Below, one piece after another: positions 35,501 through 48,000 of a stretch of 64,000 nucleotides of DNA. A program made the translations under genes and the position numbers. The notes under the pieces were generated by a model. The model ran no database searches. It had not been told where the DNA came from and saw nothing but the letters and a program-made list of their open reading frames with translations. The stretch is from Branchiostoma floridae (Eukaryota; Chordata; Leptocardii; Amphioxiformes; Branchiostomatidae): positions 16,450,897 through 16,514,896 of the forward strand of contig NC_049993.1 in assembly GCF_000003815.2 (NCBI RefSeq), written 5' to 3'. The stretch's first letter is position 1, and every line of letters starts with the position of its first letter.

Positions 35501-37437
35501 TAAATCTGGCTGGCACCGGTAACTGTAAGGCTTTCGTCATACCAAATTAAGTGATAAGAATCGTTTATACCAGGAGAAATCAATGCAGGAATACGATTAT
35601 GCAGGAATCTCTGTTTGCCGTGTTTTGGCAATACCAAGTTCATCTATTGGTTTTGGCAATACCAAGTCCATCCATTGGTTCTCAGATGTATGAAATATAT
35701 ATATATTCAAACTGCCCAAGATGACAACAAGGGGTACCCATAAATCTGGTCTATATGGACAAGATAGAGGACTAGGACAGTTGCTTGCGATGACCGTGAT
35801 AAAGTGGAGGGATTTGAAGAAGAGAAGACTGATTGCAGCTGCAGGGTGTCCATGCAGACCACTGCAGCAGCAGTGCAATGTAAGTGCTATTGGACTACAA
35901 CATTTGCACAACTATGTGGGCAGGTGGTATACATGTAGATGGGATTGCATTAATGGAGGAAAATTATCTCAGGGACCTCCACAAAGAGTTCACATTGGGC
36001 ACTGGCACCAGGTGGGTCTTATGTAGAGGTGGCCACCTGTACAGGCTTCATTGTGTAACATTGGCCAGGTGGCCTTTAAACTAAAGTAGGTCACTTTTGC
36101 AGATTTGACTATCATTTGATGCTTTAGGTATGGCCCAATGTCCATAAACTTCTGCCTTCTTTGGGTAGACCCACAAACGAAAATTGTACTGTGTACTTGT
36201 TTATAGTTGATCTTAGTTGCACCAGGGTTAAATCAAAACAAACTGGTGGGTTCAACAACCTTACTTCACCTTTGACCTCTATGTGTACTTTCCCAAGTGC
36301 TTCAACTCTTGCTTTAGCTCCAATATTAAACCTTCTTGCTCTGTCATATAAAGGCCAAGTATTCAGGTTATAACACGAATACCCAAGTTCTATTTGATTT
36401 ATGTAAAATGTCATAGAAAATATTACAGTCCTCCATGGGTACAATGAAAACAATGCAATTCAATGTAGAGCACAAGGAAATTACCATATGGGATTAAATT
36501 AGCAGATAAAAGTCTAGACATTAAAGAGAAATATTAATCTTGATACAAAATTGGTAAGGGGGAAGTTATAAATTTGAAAACAACGAGAGCTAATTCGACA
36601 TAACACACATAAGTACCTGTTCTTGTATTAAAGAATGGACAAAGTCCTCTCTCTGATCCTTGTTTTATATTGACCTCAAGGCTTACACAGAATTAACATA
36701 TCAAACGTTATACCTCTAGCTACAAACTTGAACGATCATTTGCATTTACAGCTGTATGCTAAATGCGTTGCCATTGTAAACGTTTCTGTGTGCACGTAGC
36801 AGTTCTTCTCTTTCAAATGATAACTTGGGAGTTTTTGTCTTTCTATTTTGAGCCCCATGGAGCCGTGAAACTAGAACAATACCCAGACAAGAAGTCAACA
36901 AAGGCCAGGGACAATTTGTTTTCTTTCTACTTATCACTACAAATAGCTTATTAAAACTTTACATGCGTTCTCAGACGGCTAGACGAGAAGGAAACAATCA
37001 CAGAAAGGAAACAAGGACGATTTCCAAACGTCTGTAAGACCAGCTCTGCGAAGAGGAAGTACGGACGGATGAAATATTTGTCGTCTGTCGTTTCCAGTCG
37101 TTTCATCATCTGAGTGACGATGGTTGTTTTGATAAGACCCGACACAAAGGGACCAAATCAAAATTGTATAAAACACCAATATCATACCATATCTTGATAT
37201 AAATGGGCAGAATATTTCATGAAAGAGTACACATAGTGTTCTACAAGAGTTGGTATCGTGTTGTGGTGAGTTAAGGAAGAAACTGAAAGGAAAACACTTC
37301 CTTGAGAATGTGTAACCGACCTGGTATGGTGGCGGCGGTCCGAGGTTTTCGGAGCTGTCCCCCGTCTCGCTCCCCGCTCTTCCCTCGTGTAGAAGCGAGA
37401 TGTCATCCGCTGTAGGCGTCTTAAGGCAATTCCCCAT
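28070..37437 (-). CDS. RNF11: RING finger protein 11
   Basis: Three coding exons: 37321-37437, 29378-29526 and 28070-28241; 438 bases, 145 residues plus stop (vertebrate protein 154). Exon 1 starts MGNCLK, an N-myristoylation/palmitoylation signal, and ends with a PPPPY motif that binds WW domains of NEDD4-family ligases. Exon 2 encodes the conserved ITCH/NEDD4-linked region (LTEDEQIRIAQRLGLIQHLP). Exon 3 encodes a complete RING-H2: CVIC, then LPCCHIYHKDCIDDWL, then CPSCMEP, ending at the family-typical C-terminus (YQTN). Junction codons match the vertebrate gene (RE|CVIC). It is an adaptor/E3 acting with NEDD4 ligases and the A20 complex on endosomal membranes. The acceptor side of exon 3 is copied several times upstream. 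Confidence 0.95.
28242..29090 (-). repeat. Array of decoy copies of RNF11 exon 3 start
   Basis: The first 57 or so bases of exon 3, with its polypyrimidine tract and AG, recur at about 28350-28407 (CVICMDHFVIGDPIRLLL), 28823-28880 (ICMNDFVIGEPIKLLLD) and, degenerate, 28962-29022. Intronic flanks are copied too (AATGCCATTTAGATTCCAGT near 28434 and 28900; AAGGCTCTCA-type near 28320, 28480, 28940). None carries the later RING cysteines and no donor follows, so they are not functional alternative exons. Confidence 0.85.
29089..29152. repeat. CACT/CAAT microsatellite
   Basis: About ten tandem CACT units grading into CAAT. The following segment to about 29260 looks like the complement of a LINE/SINE tail. 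In RNF11 intron 2. Confidence 0.85.
29548..29576. repeat. AATC microsatellite
   Basis: About seven tandem AATC units in RNF11 intron 1, just upstream of exon 2. Confidence 0.85.
31240..31440 (+). mobile_element. Non-LTR retrotransposon 3' end
   Basis: The plus strand encodes RKRWLDNIKEDINFLNL and then GRWRAAI, the usual C-terminus of LINE reverse transcriptase ORFs. It is followed by a stop and a TGAG-type microsatellite tail (31427-31442). A 5'-truncated insertion in RNF11 intron 1. Confidence 0.7.
32127..32320. mobile_element. Inverted-repeat element, 27-base arms
   Basis: Left arm 32127-32153 (CTGGGAGCCAGCCAGGACCG...) is repeated inverted with two mismatches or fewer at 32294-32320. About 140 bases lie between. 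MITE-like. Confidence 0.65.
33994..34170. repeat. 59-bp tandem repeat, three copies
   Basis: Units start at 33994, 34053 and 34112, each containing GGACCACAGGTTACAGGTTC and CAGTCTA(C/G)CCGCCAGTGTT. Nearly identical, so probably young. Confidence 0.9.
35285..35460. repeat. PLE-like dispersed repeat, RNF11 intron copy
   Basis: A reverse half (CACATCCAGATAATAAGATG) and a forward half (GACCGTTTCCAAAATGATAT then CCAGTTGCTTGAGTAACTG) of the same family found at 15280-15445, 49561-49695, 53998-54125, 57868-58130 and 63565-63885. All copies are non-coding. Confidence 0.7.
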
Positions 37438-38439
37438 CTTAAGTCTCTACCGGGGCATTGGTAAGACGTCTTAAAACGGAGAAATTTGTACACAAAGAAG
37501 CTCCTTTATGTCCCGGTCCTGTACTGCGAGCTAGACCAATCACCAAAACATGGCCGCACTGCCGATTTTCTGCTCAGATGTACGTGCGCACTACAACGTA
37601 GTCCTAAAAATAATATTACTGTTAACTAAAAACCCTATTTCTGATAGAATAAATCTATAAATAAAATAACCAGCATACATTAGTTCTATTTCAAATGAAT
37701 TGTGGTTTGTAGATGTGGGAAGATGTGTAGGAAAAGGAAAATGCGGAAGTAAATAAAGGGAACGGACCGCTTCACTCCGCGGATGGATGTAATGTGCCAG
37801 CTGACGGAGCAGTGCGGAAACCCGGGGGCCGGTTGGCCATGACGTCACACGGACAGGGTACGTCAGGAGTTCCTGGGATGACCTCAACTAGAAACACTTG
37901 ACGTAAGGACGGAATGTTTTAACTACTCATGATGATGGTAAAATCGCCAATCATCTTTCAAAAAATGAAGATGATATATAAAAGATACTGGGAACATTGA
38001 TCAAAAAGAAAATGACACGAGGAATTGCCATTGTAAAGTATTTTCAGAGCGCAAGTCTACACCAACAGTTGCATAGTACATTTGTACTTTTCTCTACGTT
38101 CATATTTGTAATCACAATGTTGGTACCATATTTAAAAAAAAATGGAATATGGAAGGTCTCAGAGAAGAATGTTACTAAAAGAAAGAAATAGAAATTGTCT
38201 TAGTCTAGCCAAGGACGTTACATCGTAACGTTACATCGTAACGTCCTTGGTCTAGCTTTCTGTGCCTCAATTTCAAAAGTTCCATGTTTGCTTTTCCCTG
38301 ACCTGCAAAGATATAAACTGTAGCTAACATTGATGATTATGATCAGTAAGTGTAAATTCATGGTGGTAAAAGTTCTATATGTTACAGATGACTTAGCTTC
38401 AACAGAAATTGAACTAAGAATAGTTTACTCAACATATCT
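37438..38439. other. Between RNF11 and the STIL 3' end
   Basis: Contains the RNF11 5' flank. No TATA box is placed with confidence. A 43-base imperfect palindrome is at 38208-38250. No gene seen. Confidence 0.5.
38208..38250. repeat. Palindromic hairpin
   Basis: CCAAGGACGTTAC and its exact complement GTAACGTCCTTGG flank ATCGTAACGTTACATC, whose centre is itself palindromic. A stem of 13 plus 5 pairs, interrupted by a 3-base mismatch. Confidence 0.85.
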
Positions 38440-38445
38440 TTATTC
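38440..38445 (-). promoter_or_regulatory. STIL: Candidate STIL poly(A) signal
   Basis: AATAAA on the minus strand, about 590 bases beyond the STIL stop at 39036; would give a 3' UTR of roughly 0.6 kb. Confidence 0.4.
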
Positions 38446-39035
38446 CATCAATCATTTCTATTGAGTAACTCTTTAGCACATCTTGCAGAGTCCAAAATGA
38501 CTAAACATGTCATTTGAAAATGATATATGATATAGCAAAAGTTTTTCACACGTAGAACCCATTATAAGAAAAAAAAACTTTATGTACACTTCATATGTTG
38601 CCCATTACGTTTTATGATAGGTAACCAATTATATAATAAAATTCATTACCATTTGTACATGTGTATCATGGTGTAATAAGATATGAACATTCAGGCTATA
38701 TCCTTCTCTGCTCCATTGCAAATGAACAATATACAAACTTGTAGATTACATTTACTATACTGGGCTTCAGTTGCCATTGTCAAACTTGATTTCAAACAGC
38801 CCTGTGAATAAAGCCGCGTCCAAAATAAATACATCATTAAAAGTTACAGAATGTTCGGAAACTCAATTTTTCTTGTTATAAGCAGTAACATGTCTACTGT
38901 ATTCTCAATTGAACAAGATTGAGGGATAAATTGCATTTGTTTGAATGCAACAAGTTTTCAGGGTACAGTTGGTGCCTGGGATAACCTCAGTCAAAAGTTT
39001 ACTTCAAATGTTTTTTTCAACAATATAAGAATGAA

Positions 39036-42000
39036 TTACAGGAGTTTTGGCATTTGCCTCAACTTTCCAAGATCAAGAATGTTTCTTGTTTCTCCACTTC
39101 CCTCCCTCGCACCTCTTCCCCTCGTCTCACGGTCTGTACCCTCTCTGTGTCCTGACGTTTCTGATGAACCTCTGGACACTCTCGAGCCCTCGTCATCTTC
39201 AAACTGTGGAGAAGAAGACTGCCTTCTGGGTCTTCCCTTCCACTTCTCGGGAAAGACGACGATCGGATCTTCTCCCTGCGCCATGTTGTCCCTCTGCCGT
39301 CCACTCCTGCTGCTTGAGCCGTGGCTGGATCCCGAACAACAGCTGCACTCCTTGGAATCGTTTATCGCTCTTCCTTGAGACGCCTCCTCTGATTCTCTCC
39401 TACCTCCTTGGGAATCTCTTGAGGAGTGCTGTTCCTCGTCTAAGTCACTCTCAGAGCTGGAGTAGGATCTCCTGGAGGTGATTTCCTTTGGAGGGCTGAA
39501 CACCTGACTGGTTTCCTCATCCTCTTCCTCAATCAGCCCATACCTATTGAAGAGAAGGAATTCCATCTTTATCAGATCACTTTTCTAAGTCCACACCTCT
39601 GAGAGAATTATGCTTTTGTAGATGTTTTTAGGTTATATATGTCAATGGAAATTAAATGCTTTGTCAGATGCTATCTGTTTGTCTTTACTTAGATTAAATG
39701 CATTATTTTTCAGCAGACAGTCAACAAGACAGTGAGTGTGAGTGAGGTCAGGAGCTTTCATGCTGCTTTGTTAGATATTTTTATGACTGCAACATTGCAG
39801 GAATGAAATTTTATGCTATGTTAGAAGAGACAAAATAATTTCCTTCCCAGGAAGCTCTGGACTTCTTTACCAAAAGGGTAGTTCTATAAAGAAATAACTA
39901 ATAGCTATACAAGAGTACGGTATAAACAAAGAGTGCTATTAGATATTGGCATTACCTATGAAATTGTAAAACATACCGTCTCATGTATTTCCAAGTGGCC
40001 ATCGACATGTTCACTGGTGTCACTTCAAAGTTTGTCCTCCCTCTCATGCCCCTCCCCCTAAACATGCCCCTCAACAGCGATTGGTTGGCAGACATGGATC
40101 TGATTGGTGAGGGAGCCTGGTTGCCATGGTGAGCAGGGGTGAGTGGCAGGTTGGCTAACTGGTCATCAGACAGGTACTTCATGGCGATAGCGTTGGCCTC
40201 AAAGCTGAGATCGGTGCCGGTACCTTCCAGAGCCATCTCCGAGAGCGAGATGTAGTTTATCTTGGGGATGAAGTCTGCACTGGGGTGGGCCGCTGAAGGC
40301 CTGTAGCAAACAAAAACAAAAACAAATGCACTGCTGAATAAGAACAGTATACCCATGGCAGGGCCCAAAGAAGCTCCTAACCTAAAAATGTAGGTATACA
40401 GGAATATTTGGGCACACAAAAAAAGATAAAATAAATGTCAGCAAAACTTACTGCCACTCTTCTGAGCTCTTCAAAGGTTTTGTTATTAGTCTGTGACCAG
40501 AACCTCTGGTCGACAGACTTTTAGTTTTGTCAGGTTTTCGCGCGTTCGCAGCTGTATCTATATGTTCCCATTGTCTGAATTCTATATGGTTTGGCAGGTC
40601 CTCTGTACTGAGGTTGACGATGATGCACGTGATTTTTTTTGCGGTAGGTGGTTTTATTATGGATGTTATAAAAATAGCACCCCTACAATTTGTTCGTCTT
40701 ATGGTGTTTTGGCCCAGATCCTCTGCATGTGGGTCATGATGTAATCGGATATTGTCAAGCAGATGCATGGTTTTATCTGATCGTCAAAGTTAGTCGCGTT
40801 CGCATCTGTATTTGCATGTTCCCGTTGTTGCATACTTACGTTGTTTGGCAGGTCCTCTGTACTGAGGTTGACGATGATGCACGTGGGTTTTTTTGGCGGC
40901 AGGTGGTTTTATTATGGATGTTATAAAAATAACACCCCTACAAAATGTTCGTCTTCCGGTGTATTGGTCCAGATCCCCTGTATATGGGTCATGAGGTAAT
41001 TGATATTGTCAAGCAGATACGTGTTTTTATCTGATCGTCAAAGTTAATTCGCGTTCGCACCTGTAACTGTATGTTCCCGTTGCCGCATACGTACGTTGTT
41101 TGGCAGGTCCTCTGCACTGAGGTTGACGATGATGCACGTTGTTTTTTTTTCGCGGCTGCTGGTTTTATTATGGATGTATAAAAATATCACCCCTACAATT
41201 TGTTCGTCTTACGGTGTTTTGGTCCAGGGCCGCTTTGTGTGAGCCTTGCCAGAATTAGATATTGCAAGCAGATGCGTGGTTTTATCTGATCGTCAAAGTT
41301 ATTCGCGTTCGCATCTGTAACTGTATGTTCCCGTTGTCGCATAAGTACGTTGTTTGGCAAGTCCTCTGCACTGAGGTTGACGATGATGCACGTTGTTTTT
41401 TTTCGCGGCAGTTGGTTTTATTATGGATGTATAAAAATATCACCCCTACAGCTTGTTCGTCTTGCGCGTACGGTGTTTTGGTCCAGGGCCGCTTTGACAG
41501 TTGTTCACCTTTCTCGAAATATTTTGGATTATGATTTTACCATACACACAAGTTGAAAGTTGTTCACCTTGCTCGAAATATGTGAACATCTGTGACCAGC
41601 TGTGACCAGCTGTGACCAGCTGTTCATGTTGTCAACGGCTGCGACCAGCTGGTCATGATATGTTTGACAACTTCGATCTACTTTGAATATGACAGTATCA
41701 CCTAATTTTATGTAGCTGCGGGCCAATGGCCATTTACGTTTTTAAGGAACATGGTTGGTACTTTTATTATGATAATGCTGTCTTCATATATACTTGTACT
41801 TTCAGCCTCTTGTTATGGTTGTAATAATTTCAGAAATCCAAGTTTGCCAAGACTAGCCTAAATAGACAAAGCTGGGTGAACGCACTACACGATGAAGAGT
41901 GTAAGCCATATTAGAAATTATAAAATTACATCAAGGTCCTCCTTCCGTGCTTCATACTTATTACGTCCATAACAGAAACATGTTAGGACTTAGTGCGTTT

Positions 42001-45000
42001 GTCAGTCTGCCTGTCGGTCTTGTAGCACTTGTAGGTGTGTCTTCTGTGAATGTGCCTGTGTATTAGACCATTCGTTTACTTTTCGTCATCATAACTTTAG
42101 ACTTTGACCACATGTTATCTCACAATCCATACCTGTTTAGGTCTTTAACATTAAGATTCACATGACACAGACATATTAAGCAACTTTAGATAAAACGATA
42201 TAGTTAACACCGTGAAAAGAATCATTATAGGATATATAACTTTATTGCACAACAATTGTACGAGGTACAAAGTATGGCATCTACATAACTACAGTTCTAT
42301 AGCTTAACTAACTAATACAGGAGTTGTAGTATGGGATAAGCTTCTTACAATCATTGGAAGCTTTTACAATCAGTTGAGGAGTTTCTAATATCCAAACCTT
42401 CTTTAATATATTTTCCTATATCTGCCATGCAGGGATTGTCACATGTCATGATGTATTTGAATTTGCACTTCAGGTCCATTGAGATAAATCCTTGTGTATA
42501 AAATGACAACCTTCTGTATAGAGAATTGCGTATTTCAGAATATTTGGGACATACAATCATAAAGTGATATTCGTCTTCAATTAACTCTGGACAGAATGGG
42601 CAAACCCTCTGGTCGATAGGGATTTTTTTGAATCTCCCGGTTTCTATATTTAATTTGTGACAGCTAATTCTGAGTTGTGTGATTGCCCTACGAATGTCAA
42701 GGCTCTTTATGGTTGAAATGTAATTTTCTTGCTTGTAGTGCTTATTCAATGTAGAAAGAGAGGAGAGTTTAGAATTGGTTCGAATAGAGGAATGCCAATT
42801 TTGCACGTATATATCTTGTAAACGTTGTCGTAACTGAGTGTTGATTGTATCTATGTGGTATGATCTCGGGTTCAGCCATATGTGTCCAAAGCCTTGGTAA
42901 TTTAGGATATTTTTTACGTGGACAATCCAATCATGTTCTCCGAATGAAACAGTATTGTAAGTCTCACGAAGATATAAGCACAACGTCACACACCAAAGAA
43001 GACAAAACAAGCAACATATACCAGACCGACGTCACAGACTATGTTACCTACGGTCACTTGTTTTTCTTACACCTAAAATATGCTGTATACTAGTGTACAG
43101 TAGCACACTTTCAGACGTTACCCTATCTAGGTGCGCACAGCTCCAATTTTCGGTGCACAAAAGTGCATATGCACCTAGTTAGTACTTCCACTTCCAACCT
43201 GGTAATGCCCCAGAAAGTTTCGGGTTCAAATCAAGCATTCATCTTAAATGAAATTGGAGATGATGTACCTGTGATGGTCCATGTGTTTTCTGGAGTGTTG
43301 TTGTTCCTCCTCCACGACTGCACCCATCCGCTTCAGCTGTTTCCTGGTTGCCTTGACAACCCGCTGGTGTTCTTTTTCCCACAGAGCACTCTCTGGAAAT
43401 CAAACAGTGTGGAGAATTCTAATATAAGTCTCCCTTGGACATTAAACATAGATCAAAGCATCTGTACATGCTAAGATGTGAGTCAAATATACAACAATCT
43501 ACAAGTAGTTTGCCATATTGCAAAATAAAGGAACTGTTGGAGAGAAAAAGTTGACGTCGTCCAAGCAAGCTGCCTGATTTTGATGACAACGACCATCATC
43601 TATTGGTTTCTGCATCAGTTCTGCATTATTGAAACATAAACAAGAAATGAGCCAAAATCCATGGTGTTAAGGATTAAGTGGTAAGGAACACTGCCTTCTT
43701 ACATTAAAAACTTAAGGGCTCTAATCCCAGTTGCCAGACATCATATGTTGAATAAGAAGTAATGAAGACTCACCAGACAGTCTCCTTGGTTTGGGAGCAG
43801 GAGAAGCTGAGGGGTGTGCAGGGAGAGACAGACGAGGTTCCTTCTGTGGGCCTCCATCTGGGGAGCTGCTGTGGAGCAGCTGGTTCACCTGGCCCTGGTG
43901 GGAAATAAAACACATGGCTGTCAAGGACATGCTCATGTACACAAATCATCAAATTAGGTACATTAGGAATGCAGGGTTGTAAACAGGATTTTTTCCCAGC
44001 TTGGCTGTGTGGCAAGCGACACAGGCCTTGTAAGGTGGTGGTCTGGGATGGGGGCATCCTCCCCTTGAAAAATCTTACATCTATAAGCCTCAGAAATACC
44101 ATTTGCTGGATTTTGTTTTTTAAAGCCAAATTTTATGAAATAAAACAACAATTTTTGTTACCTATGTAACAAAACAACAGAAAAGCCCCCTATGCCGCTT
44201 GAAACACTGTGTAGAGGCCCAAATTACAGCATAGGGGACTGCTGTGAAACTCTTACAAACATCTTTGAGCTTAAATTTGGTACTTCTAAATTGTACCATG
44301 ATGTGATAACCTACTTACCAGTATCTGCTGGTAGAAGTGCTCTTCATCCCTGAAAGATGTAGGGTTGTTCAATCTCTCCTCCTCTTCCTCTCCATCTTCC
44401 GTCTGTTGATACAAGAACAATCTGCATCACAATGATGACTATAGGGGGATTACAAATGGTGATTGTAGTGAGAAAGCACACAATCCAAAAAATATAAAGT
44501 GACTTACATTTTGTAAAACTAAAAGATCATGACAGAGCTTGCTTTGGTTTTATGCAGCTTTTATGTGCAAAATTGATTTTGTATGCCTCGGACCTGTTTA
44601 CCACTTGTCCAACAAAAGTGCCCTCAAAGTCTACACACCTGTTGCTGCTGCACACACATACTGGCACTCTCCCCCAGCACTGGGCTCTGGAACATCTGAC
44701 TCATACTGGTCTGATGGTTCGCTTCACTGTCAAGGGGGGATCTGGAAGGAATAAGTTCAGCAAGTTAAAACCAAATTAGGGACTTTGGACCAAGGGTTTT
44801 CCTTGTTTCTGTACTATGCAGACCTTTGTAACCTAAGGTATTGAAAATCTAATTCATTACAGCAAAGATAGAGAGCTGAATGAAGATTTAGATAATGTTT
44901 TTCTTTGTATCTATAAGTTTCTGAATATGTTTTCTTCCTCTTGAAAAAGACAAGGAAAGGTAAGACACCTTGAAGGAGTGCTGCCTGCATAACTCTCAAT

Positions 45001-48000
45001 GTCCACAGCATGAAGAGAGGAGACCATACTGCTGTGAGGACCCGCTTCTTGTTCCACAGGCAACTGGCTCAGGTTCATACCAAAGGAGCCTTCCTGATTG
45101 GTTTGCTCTTGGTCATGTGATGTGAATGCACTCCTCTCATTGGTTCCCATGTGATCATGTGATAGGTATCCACTCCTTTCTTTGATTCCCTCATGATCAG
45201 ATGATTTGGGCAATGTTGCATCAGCAGCTGTTTCATGGAGACTGTCCGGTGTGTCACATGACACCTGTACTGGTTTTTGATTGGCTTCCTCATGGGATAT
45301 GACCTCTGAACCTGTATCGCCCCAGTACAGACTTGTACCAGTGTTAATCGCAATAGATGCTGTCCTTTTTCCAGTAGGCGAGACTTCGGGGAAATCAGCA
45401 ACACTGGTGGCTGTATTTTCAAGCCCTTCATCAGAGTTGTTCTCATCATTGATTTGTGTTCCCTGAGGCTGATGATTGGTTGAAGGACTAGGATCAGTGG
45501 ACAGAGCTTGATGATTGACAGCTGGAGGGATGGATGATGGAGTTGTTCCCTGCTGCTCAGTGCCACCACTATTAGGCTGAGCTCCAAGAAGACGCTGGAT
45601 CTGTGGAGATGAGATAAGGTTTAAGATTGAGCTTTAGATATCAGTAATATACATAAACTGGGCTTTTAAATTAGTCCTCAAGAAAATTAAAAGATAGTAA
45701 CCAGATATATGTATGAACCAATAAAAAGATAAATTTGTCCATAAACCTCTTTATGGGGAAGTTTCCTTAAGCTTATTTACAACTATTATCTAAGAAAACA
45801 TTGTTACAAATCTACATGATGTACCTGAGCCATAAGCATCTTGAGTTGAGCATCTTGCTGCATCAGCAGTTTGTAAGCATGTGGACTCATCCCGGACTGG
45901 GCATGCCCACAACTCTCCTCCTGATTGGCTGCTACATCTGACTGCTCCAGTTCACTGTGGTATCCTTCACTCTGATTGGCTGGTGACAGAGCCTCATCAT
46001 CACTATCTTGCTGCTGATTGGCTGCTGAATGAGAACCTTTCATCTGATGAGGGCTAGGTGTGAAGTGGACAGCTTGTGGAGGATGCCTGTTACCAGGGTG
46101 ATGACCAGTGTTACCATGGTGATGACCTTCTTGAGGTGTTCCATGAGAAGGATGCCTTTTCTTTGACCTCTGGGATTTTACAGGAGGCTGTTGATGATTC
46201 TTTAAGATTCCTGTGTGAGATGGATGTGTTTCTTGAAGTGTTTGTTGACCATATGGTTGTGTTGCTGGTCGATAGGTGTTGGTTTGATGGTTTGGTGGCT
46301 GCGATGCTTGCTGGGGTGGATAGACTGGTGGAGGAGGCTGCCAGCGTGGGTCCTGGTTATGTGGCTGCTGCACCTGGGGGTGAGGAGGAGGGGGCATGCT
46401 GTAAGGCTGTGGAGCTGGTCTGTGTCTTGGGACCATGCCTTGTCTTGGAGGACCAACCCGAGGTATTTGACCATTCTGAGGCATTTGACTATTTGGTTGC
46501 ATTTGACCATTTGGTCGCATTTGACCATTTAGTTGCATTTGACCACTTGGTCGCATTTGACCGTTTGGTGGCATTTGACCATTTGGTCGCATTTGACCAT
46601 TCTGTGGCATTTGACCACTCTGAGGCCTTAGACCGTACTGTCCACCACTCCATCCCTGAGTAGACCCCACTGGATGGCCGTATGGCTGGATATATCCAGG
46701 CCCTGCAGAGTGAAACTGCTGCCTGGGGCCTGCAGGCAATGGTGGAGGATGTCTGTAACTGTCAGGCTGGGGCGCAAACCTCTGCTGCTGCTGCTGGACA
46801 TGTGGGTTTGCTGCAGATGGGTGACAGTGTGGTGTATATCCCCTGCTTGGGTTAGCTGGTCCTGGGTGCCTTTGCTGGGGGAAGTTTTGCCCCACAGGCA
46901 GACCATGTGGATGAGGTGTCACACCCTTGCGTTGGTCGTGAGTGTCTGTTGCGTGAATGTTAGAGGAGTGGTGGCCATGAGACTGTTTACTACGGTCCTG
47001 TTTAGAGTTTGCAGACTGGCTTGACTCTGTGTGCTTCCCACCACTGTGCTGTTTCTGTCCTGTTTGGTTGCTACCTTGAGGTGGTGTTTGGTAGTTGTAG
47101 TTCCTGAGCGGCTGTCTCCCCTGTGGAGATGCATGTGTGTGGGGGGACTGTGCACCCTTCGGTGGTGCCGTGTTGGAGGGAGCGAAGTGGACGTGCTTGC
47201 CGCCGTGATTCACGTTTTGGTTCTCTTTGTCCAGGAGGGAGTCATTGAGCTTGTTAACGTTCTGCGGGAGGATTTCACAGAAGCTGTCAAAGACCATAGA
47301 CAGCTCGGGCACCAAAGGCTGCACCACGGGGGACTGGAGAAAGGAAAAAAACAGAACAGAAAAAAGTTATCCTAACAGGCTTCATCGTTATCAAGTAAAG
47401 ATCTAGTAGAATGTACTTGGAGTTGAAATCTTGATCTTTCCAAAAAATTTTGGGGTATGGTTTTCCTTTCTCATCAAGTAAACTAAGAACAGTTTCTCTG
47501 TTACCTTTCCTGACAGGGGGTGAGGTGATGGAGAGGGGCGTGGCACTGGACTGTCATGGTGATTGTTGCCATGGTTACTATTCTCCCCAGGGAACATCCT
47601 TTTCATGGCAGAGTCAGGCGACATGGCAGTCGGACACCTGTCATAATAACAGTAAAAAGGGATACACATGTTTGAATCGCATATAGTCAGATGTTGTCGA
47701 CCAATAAGAAGGACCATTTTCCCCATAACCAAGGTCATTAAAATTCCAATATTCTACCCACTTTTTCTAAGGTTCCCATTGGTCCAAAACTATGGGGCAT
47801 AGGACTTGTTCTCAGGGTATTGTCAACCATTAAGTGAGTAGAGGATCTTTCAAATACGGACACAAGAGCCAACATATTCCCCAGCAGATCAAAATGGCAC
47901 CATATAAACCTCAGGGTGGGTCATTAACCCTATCTTGACTTGTTGATATCATGTATTGACCCTTTATTGATATATTAATCTTAGATATGTAGTGGAAAGC

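Larger units (their letters stand above)
29527..37320 (-). other. RNF11: RNF11 intron 1
   Basis: A 7.8 kb intron with repeats and no nested gene I can support. Contents: a LINE 3' fragment (31240-31440), a 27-base-arm inverted-repeat element (32127-32320), a 59-bp tandem repeat (33994-34170), a PLE-like repeat (35285-35460), and two copies of a dispersed sequence containing TTGGGCCACA (about 31630 and 34350). Confidence 0.7.

Noticed and set aside
46076-46663. 195-codon plus-strand frame with [14 protein letters not shown] repeats
   Set aside because: Antisense shadow of the STIL hexapeptide repeat; the minus-strand exon is supported by phase and family match.
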